Assembly: GCA_040143965.1 (NCBI GenBank)
Contig: JASJQH010007020.1
Coordinates: 1 to 25,174 of the forward strand
From: Basidiobolus ranarum
Lineage: Eukaryota; Basidiobolomycota; Basidiobolomycetes; Basidiobolales
Length of the DNA stretch: 25,174 bases
Direction: 5' to 3'
In this document: positions 1 to 13,730 of the stretch, in pieces
Layout: the number at the start of each line of letters is the position of its first letter
Numbering within the stretch: position 1 is the first letter of the stretch
The notes under the pieces: model-generated
Told to the model about the DNA's origin: nothing
Databases searched by the model: none
What the model saw: the letters and a program-made list of their open reading frames with translations, nothing else
Program-made: the position numbers and the translations under genes

Positions 1-609
1 GGAGGGTATGCAGCGTTGCTAAGGGGACACTACTGTGTTCGACAGCCTACAGCGTTGGTTGGAATTTAGCCGCACATTGATTGCAGAAAGATTACACGAG
101 AGAAGCCGTATAGCCCTGAGGATTTTGATGAGATCTTGAAGATCATGCAAGAGATTGAAGCTACAAAGAATGATCCTTTACCCACTGGTGAGCCCGTACG
201 GGTTGAAATAAAGGATGGTATGGTATCACCGTTCAACATCAATTCAGAATCACTGCGTAACAAACGAAATGACAAACTTGGTGAGCGGGGAATCCTTTCA
301 CCTTTAATAGTTGGATTTGATCCTAGATCACCCATAAATGCTGGCAAATTAGCCAAATTAACGCCATCAGATATGGTCAATGAGAATTACCCTCCAGTTT
401 ACTTGATGCATGGCGATAGTGATCAGCTGGTCCCATATGAACACTCAAAAGATATTGAAAGTGCTTGCCAGAGGATGGGGATTGAAGTTAAACTGGACAT
501 AGTTCCTGGGGTAGGTCATTGTTTCGACTTGGCTGTCGAGCATGGTGACGAAATATTCAACCACCACATATTGCCCATATTTGACTTCATGGCAGAAAAA
601 TTCCAATAA
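1..609 (+). CDS. Alpha/beta hydrolase, C-terminal part (5' end outside window)
   Basis: The frame is open from base 1 and ends at TAA 607-609. The first residues, GGYAALL, look like the stretch just after the nucleophile serine of a G-x-S-x-G-G-Y elbow, so the catalytic serine probably lies just upstream of the window. Further on, HGDSDQLVP (acid Asp) and PGVGHCFD (catalytic His) give the last two members of a Ser-Asp-His triad, as in fungal carboxylesterase/prolyl-oligopeptidase-like hydrolases. The substrate cannot be told. Oddity: an in-frame TAG at 67-69 interrupts a stretch that otherwise reads as one protein (RQPTALVGI before, PHIDCRKI after). No GT-AG intron of suitable phase removes it. 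It may be a sequencing error, a pseudogene stop or read-through; if real, the first ATG after it is at 136. A possible AATAAA lies at 900-905. Family call fairly sure, intactness not. Confidence 0.72.
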
Positions 610-1315
610 GCAGGCTCCTAACGAAAGATATGGATTGGTGTTAACAGGGTGATAATTTCATGATGAGATGAATCCTCTATATTGAAAATACTCATTTCCT
701 TCTGCAAACGAGAGTGACCTTTATTACAGTAGAGTTTGGGATGAAATAAGCCTGTATAATGCTGGGGTATATCATAGACTAGGAAACCATTGTGGACAAG
801 ATGAAGTCCAAGAATGTATTTAGCGATATCTAACTACCATAGGTCAAAAACAAAGCTAGATATGTTCCAGCAATCGCTTTTCTCTCGATAATAATGTAAA
901 ATAAAGATATCTATATACTAAACGAGCCAGTGGTGTCTAACGAAAGAACCCTCCAACCTAAGCTGAGCCATATTTCTCAAGCAATGTCTGAACGCCTGAT
1001 GAGTGTCGGTTCAATGAAAGATTTACGACTTTGGGCCATACACGATTTTATTGATGAATAGAATAGTGAAATGAAGAAATATGTCATGTACAAGAAATAT
1101 TTCCGGAAATCTGTTCTTAATTGAGTTGGCACTTGGCCCTATATTAAGCTTGTTATTAGGGCATTCTGGTTCCAGGTAGAAACAGTTGTAGAAAATACTT
1201 TACGAAGGTTAGGGGGTTATATATCTAAGAGAAAACGCAATCATATTTACGCAGACCGTATCACAAGCTATTCTCAAACATCGCCTGCTTAGTCTCACAC
1301 ACAACTACTTGTGTT
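610..1315. other. Intergenic gap between convergent genes
   Basis: About 700 bases hold the 3' flanks of the hydrolase (+) and the chitin deacetylase (-). I see an AATAAA at 900-905 that could serve the hydrolase, and no other gene, RNA gene or repeat. Confidence 0.6.
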
Positions 1316-2378
1316 TTAGTAGAAAAAGACCAAAGTTAATAATAGTAGCCACCAAGAGATGTATACGCTTAGAGTTTTCAAAGCTGGACTGGCAGATTTT
1401 GCAGTTACTGTCCCTACCACTTGATTTTGATAGATCTTCTGATCATTTAAGCATTGTCCAACACTCATCATAGTGTATCCTGCAGCCTTCATCATATCTA
1501 CAGCAATCGGGAACTGTTGTACACCTTCCATTCTTAAATCATGCTCAAGAGAGATCACTCCTTGTGAAAGTGTAGGAGCACGTAAATTAATGAAATCGCG
1601 AAAAGTTTGTTCCACATTGGCTGGGTTATAGTTGCTACTTGGATCGTTAAGTTTCCAATCGGAGGTGTCCATATCCCATAAAACGACTTTATAACCAAGA
1701 TTTCGCATGATCTCACGAATTCGATCGTCAATATCTCCAAATGGCGGACGCATATATTTGGGAATCACGCCAATTGTATCAAAGATTGCTTTCTCAGTCC
1801 ATTTTATTTCAGCGATTACTTGCTCGTTGGTCTGAGTGGTAAGTCCTCGATGGCTCCAGGTATGGGAGCAGATCTCGTGACCTAAGGAGATGGATGAGTT
1901 ATATGTGAATATTGGGGAAATTTACATCTTTGTTACCTTCGGAATAAGCTCTTTTTAATATTTCAGGGCGCTCTACAACTCGACTACCGATAACACAAAA
2001 CATGGCTTTGAGATTTTGTTGTTTTAAATAATCTAAAAGAAAGCTCGTGTTTGTCGAGGGCCCGTCATCAAAAGTAAGGCCCCACACTTTCGGTTGTGGA
2101 CAGGCCACAATATCATCCGGGCGAACACAGTTTCCACAAGTCCACCAACAACCACATTCTGGTCCGCACGGATTTTGTGTACACATTGGAGGTGAACCAG
2201 CCGGTGCTTGTGGTCTAGTCGGTATTTTTGGTAAACTCATATTGGAGATTAGAGCTTTAAATTCTGGGATTATTGGAGGTGGTTGATCCCATTGAGGCCA
2301 TCCAGGTGTTTGAGCCTGTACTAAAGTGCATACTGCCAAATATATTGATAGAAGGGGGAGTCGTTTCCAGCTCGTCAT
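1316..2378 (-). CDS. Chitin deacetylase (carbohydrate esterase family 4), predicted GPI-anchored
   Basis: Two exons, 2378-1937 and 1881-1316, split by a 55-nt GT-AG intron (1936-1882, phase 1), encode 335 aa. The enzyme removes acetyl groups from chitin at the cell surface to make chitosan. Residues 1-23 form a signal peptide ending near VQAQ. A Cys-rich linker (about 66-84) precedes the NodB domain. The CE4 motifs are all present: TFDDGPS (102-108, base Asp and metal Asp), CSHTWSH (metal His 154 and 158), RPPFGD (192-197), WDMDTSDW and ISLEHD (catalytic His). The C-terminus is a hydrophobic stretch (WWLLLLTLVFFY) after a small-residue segment, typical of a GPI signal. ATG 2378 is chosen because it starts the signal peptide; the open frame extends further upstream but with no ATG. 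Many fungi carry several paralogues; whether it acts on chitin or a related polymer is inferred. Confidence 0.95.
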
Positions 2379-3751
2379 TGTATATATCTGATCGAAAGTT
2401 ATCTCAGGGTTTGTAGTATTTTTCGGAATAGTTAGTACAAGTAACTTCAAAAATACAAGTTGATATTGCTTCTATCAATTGTTGGTAATGCAGTTTAGAA
2501 CAATCCAAGAAGGAGTAGACTACGGGGAATCTAAGTGTAAATTGATAGAATGTTACGCAGGATACCAAAATCTGTAAATTTTTGAAGACAACGAAATTAA
2601 GTCAGAGACGCAAAGTTCTCAAATGGCACGATGGGATCGCCATCGCTTTATAAACTAGCTTCGGAAACATCTACAGGGCGGGATTCTGGCATTAGCTGCA
2701 CAGGCGTGATGTAAATCTCTGTTATTTACTGCTTAATCTTGAGTTTATGAATTCATTTATTGTTGATGATGTCAATACGTTTTAAACATCCATATAACTT
2801 CCGGAGAAGCTGCACTCAAACATGTTGATCACAGCATAGTATAGTCAGGAGCACTGCTATATCTACACAATCTTTTGTTTGAAGAGTTCAAGTAGATCTA
2901 ACTGGTTGAGCCTCAGTGCACAAACACCTTTAGTGTACCACAATTACATGTGCAGGGTTTCTTTTGAATGTGATGAGTGTTCATGTAACTGTCCAGCCGT
3001 CAATGTAGATCTATGTTTAATCTATCGGTGGGAGTCAGCATAACGATGGAGTTAGAGGTTAACTTAGCTTAGTGTTTCATGAAGACTGAAACTGAGGCTG
3101 GTGCAGCATTCAAAGGTAGTCGCGGCTATTTGTTTGAAAGTTTATTCCTTATTTACAGGCAGTTTCCAAGCATACATTGAAGAGGCTATTGTCTTCTAAG
3201 ACATTGCTGCCTAAACCAATGTAAATAGGTAAATTAGCTCTGCTTGCGTGGATATTCTAGCTCGCACTTTCTTAGAGAGACCAGTACTTCTGTGTATGAT
3301 TTCATATCTATAATTCTTCACATTGGCTTTTGTAATCTAGCATTTGATCGGGCTAAAAACGTTTGCTTTCAACTATATGATTAGGTTTTGTGCAAACCAG
3401 ATCCGATTCAATAGTTGGATGATTTACTACCAAACGATTATTTTAGCATAAAAGTAATCATGCACTTGCAAAGCTTTCTTCTATCTTGGTTTAACTAGAT
3501 GAGTTATCATTCGCAGACCCTTCTGCACTTCTACTGCAAGGTATTCTCCAAAGCATATGGTTTCTTTGCTTTGTAAAGATTCGTATAACAATGTTTTTTA
3601 TAAACTTGGTAAAGTTGAGACGTGTGGAGATAAGTACATCTGATCCACTCAAGATCCCTGAAAAACAATATGCAAAAAACCAGTGGGCTTTGTAAAACGA
3701 CCTACATCTCCTCCAAGTCTGTTATATGCTTCTGTTCCCTCAATAGTGAAA

Positions 3752-3770
3752 ACACACTATTTTAGTGTGT
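3752..3770. repeat. Short perfect inverted repeat (hairpin)
   Basis: ACACACTA (3752-3759) and TAGTGTGT (3763-3770) are perfect reverse complements around a TTT loop. It lies in non-coding DNA with no T-tract or gene end beside it. It may be a chance palindrome or a protein-binding site. Confidence 0.4.
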
Positions 3771-4206
3771 AAATTGATGCAAGTATCCGGAAGTTGTTGG
3801 AGGAAATACATCATAAATTCAGAATTCAAATTACTCTTCGCCATGCAATCCCATGTTATGTGCTCGCAACTTGATAGGAACTTATTTGGATGCTTCCTCT
3901 GGTTCTGTATCACTATTTAACGTAGTAACATTTCAGAAGGAATATTTCCTTATATTGCAATGATGGCTACAGCAAACAGGACTGGTGATACTTTGTACTA
4001 GAATGCCCTGAGAACTTATCCCTGTTCACCCACACTGAGTTCTAAGATACAGCAAGTTCTCTGACCATAAATATGTTCAGGCTTACACACAATTCAGTTA
4101 TGAATACATATATACATCGATGTGTTGATGCGTTGATAATCGTAGTCAGCAAGAAATCGTTTTAAATAAGAAACCAATCAGAATACGCAGCTGACGATTA
4201 AGATTT

Positions 4207-4505
4207 TCAATCAGATAGATATTTATAGATAGAGTTGCTTTCAAGCAACATCAATGGAACTGATGGCTGAAAAGCCTGAGAGAAATAAAGTAAATGATAT
4301 ATATATACACCTGAACTTGGAAATTATCGCAGATCCAATGGCCTTTGTACTTCAACACCAGTATAGACATTCGGCTGTCAACAATATGCCATAGAGCCAG
4401 GTCCTTAAATTTCGGAAAATGAAGGTAACCTTTAATCCTGGAGAGACAAGCAGGCCAGAATCCTTTAAAAATACGCATAAATATACGCTGAAAAAGATAC
4501 CTCAT
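4207..4505 (-). other. Unrecognised weak spliced ORF
   Basis: A possible 66-aa protein on three exons: 4505-4501 (ATG AG), 4437-4311 and 4275-4207. The introns would be 63 nt (4500-4438, GTATCT...CCAG) and 35 nt (4310-4276, GTGTAT...CTCAG). The middle exon reads DLALWHIVDSRM then LVLKYKGHWICDNFQ, which looks more like protein than the surrounding DNA, with aromatic and charged residues well mixed. I do not recognise the family. The minimal first exon, the very short second intron and the lack of a visible promoter all weaken the model. It could equally be a gene relic or chance. Confidence 0.2.
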
Positions 4506-5072
4506 TCGGATTTATCTTTTAGGGTAAAATACAGTAGCAAGATGAAAAGATCCCAACCTCGAGAAAAGGATATAATTATGTGCCATATGATGAATCTGAA
4601 TCATGATCAAGGCTGAGTCAAAACATAGCGCTTATTTCAAATAAGCCAATATAGGCTGCTGATCTCAGTTTGTAGCTGTCCTACAAGCCATATTTCTTCC
4701 AATTCCTCATCATCACTAATAAGTATTACGCAATACGAAGCTAGCAAAAGGTTGGAGTTTCCTCTTCAGAACCCCGGTCGAAATCTCTGATTCCAGGTAG
4801 ACATCACGCTCAGTATCCATTGTTTTTAACTCTCAGTCTCTTATCTCAAAGTGAAAACACTACTATTAAGCATTGGTATATTGAATATTAGCAAGAAGTC
4901 ACCTCGTTAATAGCATAAATGTATTGAAGAATGCAATGATTATACATTTGCGAATGCGTTGAGGTATACTAATATGAAACATGAGAAACAACGTTGCACC
5001 AATAGAATCTTCAGCTCAACCGGTCTCATTTGCATCCTGTGATTGTACTTACAATATGCCTATCACCAGCGA

Positions 5073-5080
5073 TATATAAG
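5073..5080 (+). promoter_or_regulatory. TATA box of the epoxide hydrolase gene
   Basis: TATATAAG begins 37 bases before the ATG at 5110. The spacing implies a very short 5' leader, and supports 5110 as the start. Confidence 0.5.
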
Positions 5081-5109
5081 GCTGCAACGCCACCTGATTT
5101 CCCTCAACA

Positions 5110-6614
5110 ATGACTATGGCAGTACCTTTCAAGATACCTTATTCTGTGGTGCAAGTAGATGAGCTCCGTGAACGCTTGGCTCATACAAGATATCCTGATG
5201 AACTGGAAGGAGTTGGCTGGACATATGGAACACCAAAGGTCACTTTGAAAAGCTTGGTAGATTATTGGGAGAAAGATTTCGACTGGTCCCTCCAAGTAGA
5301 TAGGCTGAATGAATTAAATCATTTCAAAATGGAATGCAACGGGATTAATGTCCATTTCGCTCATGAAAAGAGTACTATGGAGTCCGAGAGAATAGCAGAT
5401 GGAAGTACCCAGGAAGCACGTATCCCGTTACTTCTTTTGCATGGATGGCCTGGTTCTTTTATAGAATTTGGAAAAGTAATAGGCAGATTAAGGGAGCATT
5501 TTGATTTAGTAATTCCCAGTTTACCGGGCTACGGATATTCTAGTGGTAAGTAATAAGAGAACGCTCAATGGTTTTATCTTTAATGCCTATTCTGCTTTAT
5601 AGCTCCAACCAAGCCTGGATTTGGCATTGATGAAATGGCTAAGACCTTCCACGAGCTGATGTGTAACTTGGGATATACAAAATATGGTACTTTAAACCTA
5701 GCATATTGGTTTTATTCAGCTTACTAATGTACCTCAAAGCTGCACACGGTGGGGATTGGGGATCTATCATCGCACGTCGAATTGCTGGCGATTTTCCAAA
5801 CAGCTGCAAAGCAATTCATATCAATATGGCTCCTGTATTTCCACCTACTTTATGGACTCCTTTGAAGTTTGCACGAATGATACTTGGGAGTTTCAAACCA
5901 GAGTGGGTATATACTCCACAGGAAGCTGAAGGACTCAAGAAGACCTTAGAATTCAGAGATACAGGTTGCGGTTATCAAGCTATCCAAGGAACAAAACCTC
6001 AGACATTAGGCTACGCTTTGATGGATTCACCTGCTGGGCTACTTGGTATGTCTAGTTTAGTCTATCACATTAACAATAAGCTAACTTGAACCATTCAAAG
6101 CATGGATTCTTGAGAAGTTTGCGGCGTGGTCCGATTGTCGTCCTGAAAACAACTATGAATCAGCATTTACCCGTGATGAGATCTTGACTAATGTAATGAT
6201 CTACTATACTACTGGCACCATTACCTCTAGTATCCGACTCTATTACGAAAGTTGCAACGGCTTAAGCTCGGCTTTCGGAACTAAGTTTTTGGGATCACGT
6301 GTCGATTGTCCAGTGGGAATCAGCTATTTCAAAGAAGAGATCATGAAGGTATGAGCTATACCACGTTAGTGTGAGTTGATGACTAATACGTTACAATTTA
6401 AAGCTGCCTAGAGAATGGCTTGATAGCGAGCTCAATGTAGAATGGATAAACCATCACGATCGCGTAAATATGTCGTCATAGTATTACATATTTTTCACTT
6501 ATTAAACTTTTGGCGTAGGGTGGGCACTTTGCTGCTCTTGAAGTCCCGGACTTATTGGCCGACGATTTGATTCAATACTTTCGATCAGCTGCAGTTTCGC
6601 GACAATTTAAATGA
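5110..6614 (+). CDS. Epoxide hydrolase, microsomal (EPHX1) type
   Basis: Six exons (5110-5545, 5603-5686, 5740-6045, 6101-6348, 6404-6463, 6519-6614) with five GT-AG introns of 53-57 nt encode 409 aa. The enzyme opens epoxides to diols through an ester intermediate. Residues about 5-115 form the N-terminal EHN domain (FKIPYSVVQVDELRERL). HGWPGSF (111-117) is the oxyanion-hole motif. GGDWGS carries the nucleophile Asp179; FKEEI gives the likely charge-relay acid Glu355, aligned to the Glu of FPFE in the mammalian enzyme; GGHFAALE gives the base His381. Cap-domain tyrosines are present around RLYYES. There is no obvious N-terminal membrane anchor, unlike mammalian EPHX1, so it may be soluble. 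The intron branch sites (for example GCTAAC, ACTAAT) are clear. The physiological substrate is unknown; detoxification or lipid epoxide turnover are inferences. Confidence 0.95.
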
Positions 6615-7706
6615 GAACCGTTTCATTGTTGAGCTTCACCTGATTGGCTAAATTGAGATAAATCAAAGGTGTAAGTACCGTTTGGCAAGTTTACTTACAC
6701 CAGTCCCAATTTATACAATCATTCACTCAACAATATATCATCTTCAGAGAAACTACTTTCAATATATCCATCATGTATCCCGCCAATCTCTGGTTGATGT
6801 ATTAACTCCAATGGCACACGTAACGCGTATCTTTATAATAAAATTGGGTTCAGAAACTGTGATAGTTGCAACATGTTCTGCAACCCTACTAGTTCAATTA
6901 ACTCTCGGATAAGAGCGCATCTCCAAGAAATAAATAAATCGTTGGTGAGCGCTTCTACATGACCACTGAAACCTCGTTTTTTTGCTTCACCAATTCCCAA
7001 CCAATACTCTTTATGGTATGAAAGATGCAAGACAGATGCTAATAATCGATATGCTTAACCGAAATGTCACTCAAGTGACTTGACTAGATGTGAAGCCGCA
7101 TAAGCAAAAATCAGAAATTACTGGGTGTGCTGCGGGAAAATAGATGCGTGATGTGGTTGCTGGATTAACACGAAATGGCCTCACCTCGCCCACTCCGCTT
7201 TCACCCAGTGAAATAGTTATCCAGTAAATGCCTTGGCACAAGTGAGCAAGCACCAATGAATTCACCTGAATGGCTATACCGCATTATAGTCACTGTCTCA
7301 TCAGTTTGCTCATCATATTTATCGCATCAAGGTATTAAGTGCTAAGCGTAGTCATCTCATATGTCAAGATGCGGCATGTGAGACCTTATCAAAAAATCCT
7401 CTAAACAGAGCGCTTCCCAGGCATTCAGTACGTCAAGTAGCGCTAATAAATGCTAATTTAATATTTCAAATTGCTTTTTCTTTTTTAGTCAATCATATTT
7501 TGTAATCCTGCGCTACTGGAGACACCCTCAGTTATTTTGTTGTTTCTTTTCTATCTAAAAGGCCTTTCTTGTCCTTGACAGTCCCATATTTTTTCTAAAA
7601 ATCCAACTCTTCTTTAATCTACCACCCTTGTCTACTTGCATTTCTATATCTCTGTGTTTCTTTACAGCAATTCAGCTTCCTCTGACTAAGCATTTTGTTA
7701 CATCAC
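6615..7706. other. Intergenic region, with pyrimidine-rich promoter before the PH gene
   Basis: About 1.1 kb. The first part is the 3' flank of the epoxide hydrolase; tandem AATAAA-like sequences near 6929-6937 could be poly(A) signals. Short open frames here (for example minus strand 6833-7030 and 7071-7265) have no recognisable domain. The last 200 bases are rich in C and T on the + strand (7541-7680), as is common just before fungal start codons. Confidence 0.5.
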
Positions 7707-8906
7707 ATGGCAACCCATATTCCATTGCTCACAAATCCCTTAGTATTTGGTGACGCTAAATCTCACCATTATGCGAACGATGACTGTATAATACACCCAA
7801 TTGACAGTCCAACTGACGTTGTTGCAGACAGTTTCTCTCTCAAGCAACGTCCTATTAGTTTCGACTACGCCCATGAGTTGGAATATATGCGTGACAGTCT
7901 TGGCCGCACTTTACAACAAAAAGTTGACGTAACTCGCAACTCTACAACAAAAGGTGAAACTAGCTCTAATCCTTCTGCTGAGAGCCGATCTAGCACGGAT
8001 CCAATTGATATGACAGCTGCACGCCTTCAAGTCTCCTCACGAGTTCTCCACCTCTTGAAAGAATTAGAAACTTGTCTCGATAAGGTACACGAACCGGAAA
8101 AACAATCCAAACTCAAGTATTTATCTGCAGTATTTTCTCAAGTGTCTGGAGCCCCACCATCCAACCCTAACAATAGCTTGAATAAGAAAGATAAACCTGC
8201 TGAAGCATCAACGCCACCCTTGCTATATAACCCAGCGCCACCAGCCTTACCCACGGATAACACACAGATCACACTTCAAAAAGCAACGCCTTTAGCATTA
8301 TTGTCAAGTTGGGCATATAGATATAATTCCACATTCTTCACGCGTCATAATTGGAAGCGCCGGTTTTTTTTGCTTACACAACTTCGTCTGCTTCGGTTTA
8401 AGAATTCCAGCCCGTCCGCGAGTTGTGAGTGCGCATTGGATATAACCCCAGATACCAAAGTAGAGATACTTGATCGATTTTCTGGTAAACAAAACGTACT
8501 TCAGAATACAACACCGGCTAACAATGACAATAGTGCACAAACATGGCATTTGTATATGGAGTCGATAAATGAACTTCAAATATGGCTTAACAAAATTAGA
8601 TCCAATGTGTCCTCATTGGGCCATCCAAATCAACTTACAGGAAGCAGAACCTCTTTTTGCAACACTCCCGAGTCTCAGTCTAATGAGGCAGATTTGCTGC
8701 GTCGTATATCCACAAGATCAGCACCACCTCATTCTCGTTTTCGCTCCAAGTCGTACTCATGGCGGCCACTACCACCTCAGCCTCCAGTTCCGCAATATAG
8801 CCCACCGGCTCCTCCATGTGATCAAAGAAAGCAATACGAAGGGAGAACCCGTAGTCAGTCTACCTGTTCTGCCTTTCAAAGAAAATATATGAGCTGGGAG
8901 CCATAG
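7707..8906 (+). CDS. PH-domain protein with proline-rich C-terminus
   Basis: A single exon encodes 399 aa, starting at ATG 7707 (MATHIPLL) and ending at TAG 8904-8906. The frame is open a few codons upstream but without an ATG. Residues about 201-298 are a pleckstrin-homology domain: the WAYRYNST opening, the basic first strands NWKRRFFLLTQLRLLRF, and a final helix WHLYMESINELQIWLNKI. The basic patch suggests phosphoinositide binding and membrane recruitment. The N-terminal 110 residues are acidic and polar; residues 105-150 are probably helical (LHLLKELETCL). The tail has PLPPQPPVPQ and SPPAPP runs, possible SH3 or WW ligands, and several RS/SR pairs that could be phosphorylated. No catalytic domain is seen. 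It resembles an adaptor or scaffold; I cannot name an orthologue. Absence of introns is notable beside intron-rich neighbours. Confidence 0.85.
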   Translation: MATHIPLLTNPLVFGDAKSHHYANDDCIIHPIDSPTDVVADSFSLKQRPISFDYAHELEYMRDSLGRTLQQKVDVTRNSTTKGETSSNPSAESRSSTDPIDMTAARLQVSSRVLHLLKELETCLDKVHEPEKQSKLKYLSAVFSQVSGAPPSNPNNSLNKKDKPAEASTPPLLYNPAPPALPTDNTQITLQKATPLALLSSWAYRYNSTFFTRHNWKRRFFLLTQLRLLRFKNSSPSASCECALDITPDTKVEILDRFSGKQNVLQNTTPANNDNSAQTWHLYMESINELQIWLNKIRSNVSSLGHPNQLTGSRTSFCNTPESQSNEADLLRRISTRSAPPHSRFRSKSYSWRPLPPQPPVPQYSPPAPPCDQRKQYEGRTRSQSTCSAFQRKYMSWEP

Positions 8907-9756
8907 CTTGTAATGACTCTTGAGATGCACTCTTCTTTCCTAACTGCTGTATATAGCTAAGGTTTCACATGTACGAAAACAATACTTGCCATATATTTAG
9001 GCGTGTAAAGATCCATCATTCTGTTTATTTCCCATTTTAACCATCAATTTGTGCCATTTTTGACCTATATTTCTTATGGTATCATCAAATATGCTTGAGT
9101 AAATCAAAACTTGTATATAAAATGTACATTTACTTGATATACATAACTTTATGACCGGTCGAAAGCTAAGCCTTATCCAGATAGGCAATTTAATCAACTC
9201 CAAATATTCGGGTTGCTTCAAGTGCTCTCTAAACAGACTAAGGTTGCCAATGATTACGTTGGCCTACTAGTAGTACAAGAATCTTACAACTGGAGTATCT
9301 AGAATGCGTAATGGCAAATGAGCTACGATCAAGGTAGGAACTCATATCAGATTTGAGTAAGATCCACAGTTAAGGCGGAATTTGGCGATCGATTTGCAAT
9401 ACGGATTCCACTAGAATTGATGGAATATATAATGATATGCACTACTTGCTTGAGGGGAGCAAATATTGAAGATACGATATCCAATCCAGATGGCTCATCA
9501 AAAGCTCAAATGCATTCGTCATGAATTCTAATCCTACGCGGAATCTTGAAATCGTCCATTTAACAGTAAAATTAACAAAATCACCTAAATTGTTAACGTA
9601 CAGGGGATAAGTCCGATTTGAGTCTGATGCAATCATTCTGACTATCTTTCGCTTTGGTATATCTGATTCGAACACTCAATCTCACCCATAGTAAAGTTCA
9701 CAAATAGTCAGAAAACTACAAGTACGCTGTATAGTGGTCCACAGAGGCAGTACAAT
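8907..9756. other. Intergenic region before cullin-1
   Basis: About 850 AT-rich bases between two + strand genes. It must hold the 3' flank of the PH-domain gene and the promoter of cullin-1. No clear TATA box is visible close to 9757, and no gene-like frame with a known domain is present. Confidence 0.5.
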
Positions 9757-13255
<3,499 letters not shown>

Positions 13256-13730
13256 ATACCACATTTTCCCTATCAACCCCGTACTCTTGTGAAGGTTGTC
13301 TTTTTGCTGCCCTTCTAGCATCAACAACATTCAACTTGTTTGGTTTCTCTTGGTTTTTCAAAACGCTTCCTTGTCCCCTTAACCAGTAGTGTCTATATAT
13401 ATAGCTCTAATAAAGATTACGTCGTATTTTTTAGTTTTCTGGTTGCTCAAAATTGTTAAATAATATAAAAGAAGCAATTGCTTTAGAGTTGTCAATTTAT
13501 TCATTAGTAGCACATTTGATTCATTTATAGCATACATGTATCGACAAGTCTTGAGCCATGCCAGCTTCAAGACATAAAGAATTCAGATGATTGCCTCTAA
13601 TGTGATAAATTTGATACTGTAACGAGTAATTTATTGTACTAAAGAATTTTATCAACATATAAACAAATTGTCTTGCTAAATATTTTTTCATCAAACAAAA
13701 GAAAAGAACTAGTGAGCATGAACAAGATTT
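13256..13730. other. Shared 3' flank of convergent cullin-1 and transketolase genes
   Basis: The 475 bases hold AATAAA at 13409-13414 on the + strand (for cullin-1), and AATAAA on the minus strand at 13630-13635 and again at 13496-13501 (for transketolase). No gene is seen. Confidence 0.6.

Larger units (their letters stand above)
2379..5109. other. Long AT-rich intergenic region
   Basis: About 2.7 kb separates the divergent chitin deacetylase and epoxide hydrolase genes and must hold both promoters. On the minus strand a TTTATAAAG sequence near 2645-2652 could be a distant TATA element for the deacetylase. There is a small perfect hairpin at 3752-3770 and a weak spliced ORF at 4207-4505 (separate entries). 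I found no transposase, reverse transcriptase, tRNA or long repeat. Confidence 0.55.

Noticed and set aside
35-69. A 35-nt intron that would remove the TAG from the hydrolase
   Set aside because: Splicing it puts the downstream exon out of frame with an immediate TGA.
4438-4500. U12-type intron in the weak ORF at 4207-4505, from its GTATCTTTTT donor
   Set aside because: There is no branch-site match before the acceptor, and the gene itself is doubtful.
6833-7265. Two minus-strand frames of about 64 codons in the gap after the epoxide hydrolase
   Set aside because: No recognisable motif and no splice signals linking them.
8304-8892. Open frames overlapping the PH-domain gene
   Set aside because: They have no domain resemblance and lie inside the PH-domain coding exon.
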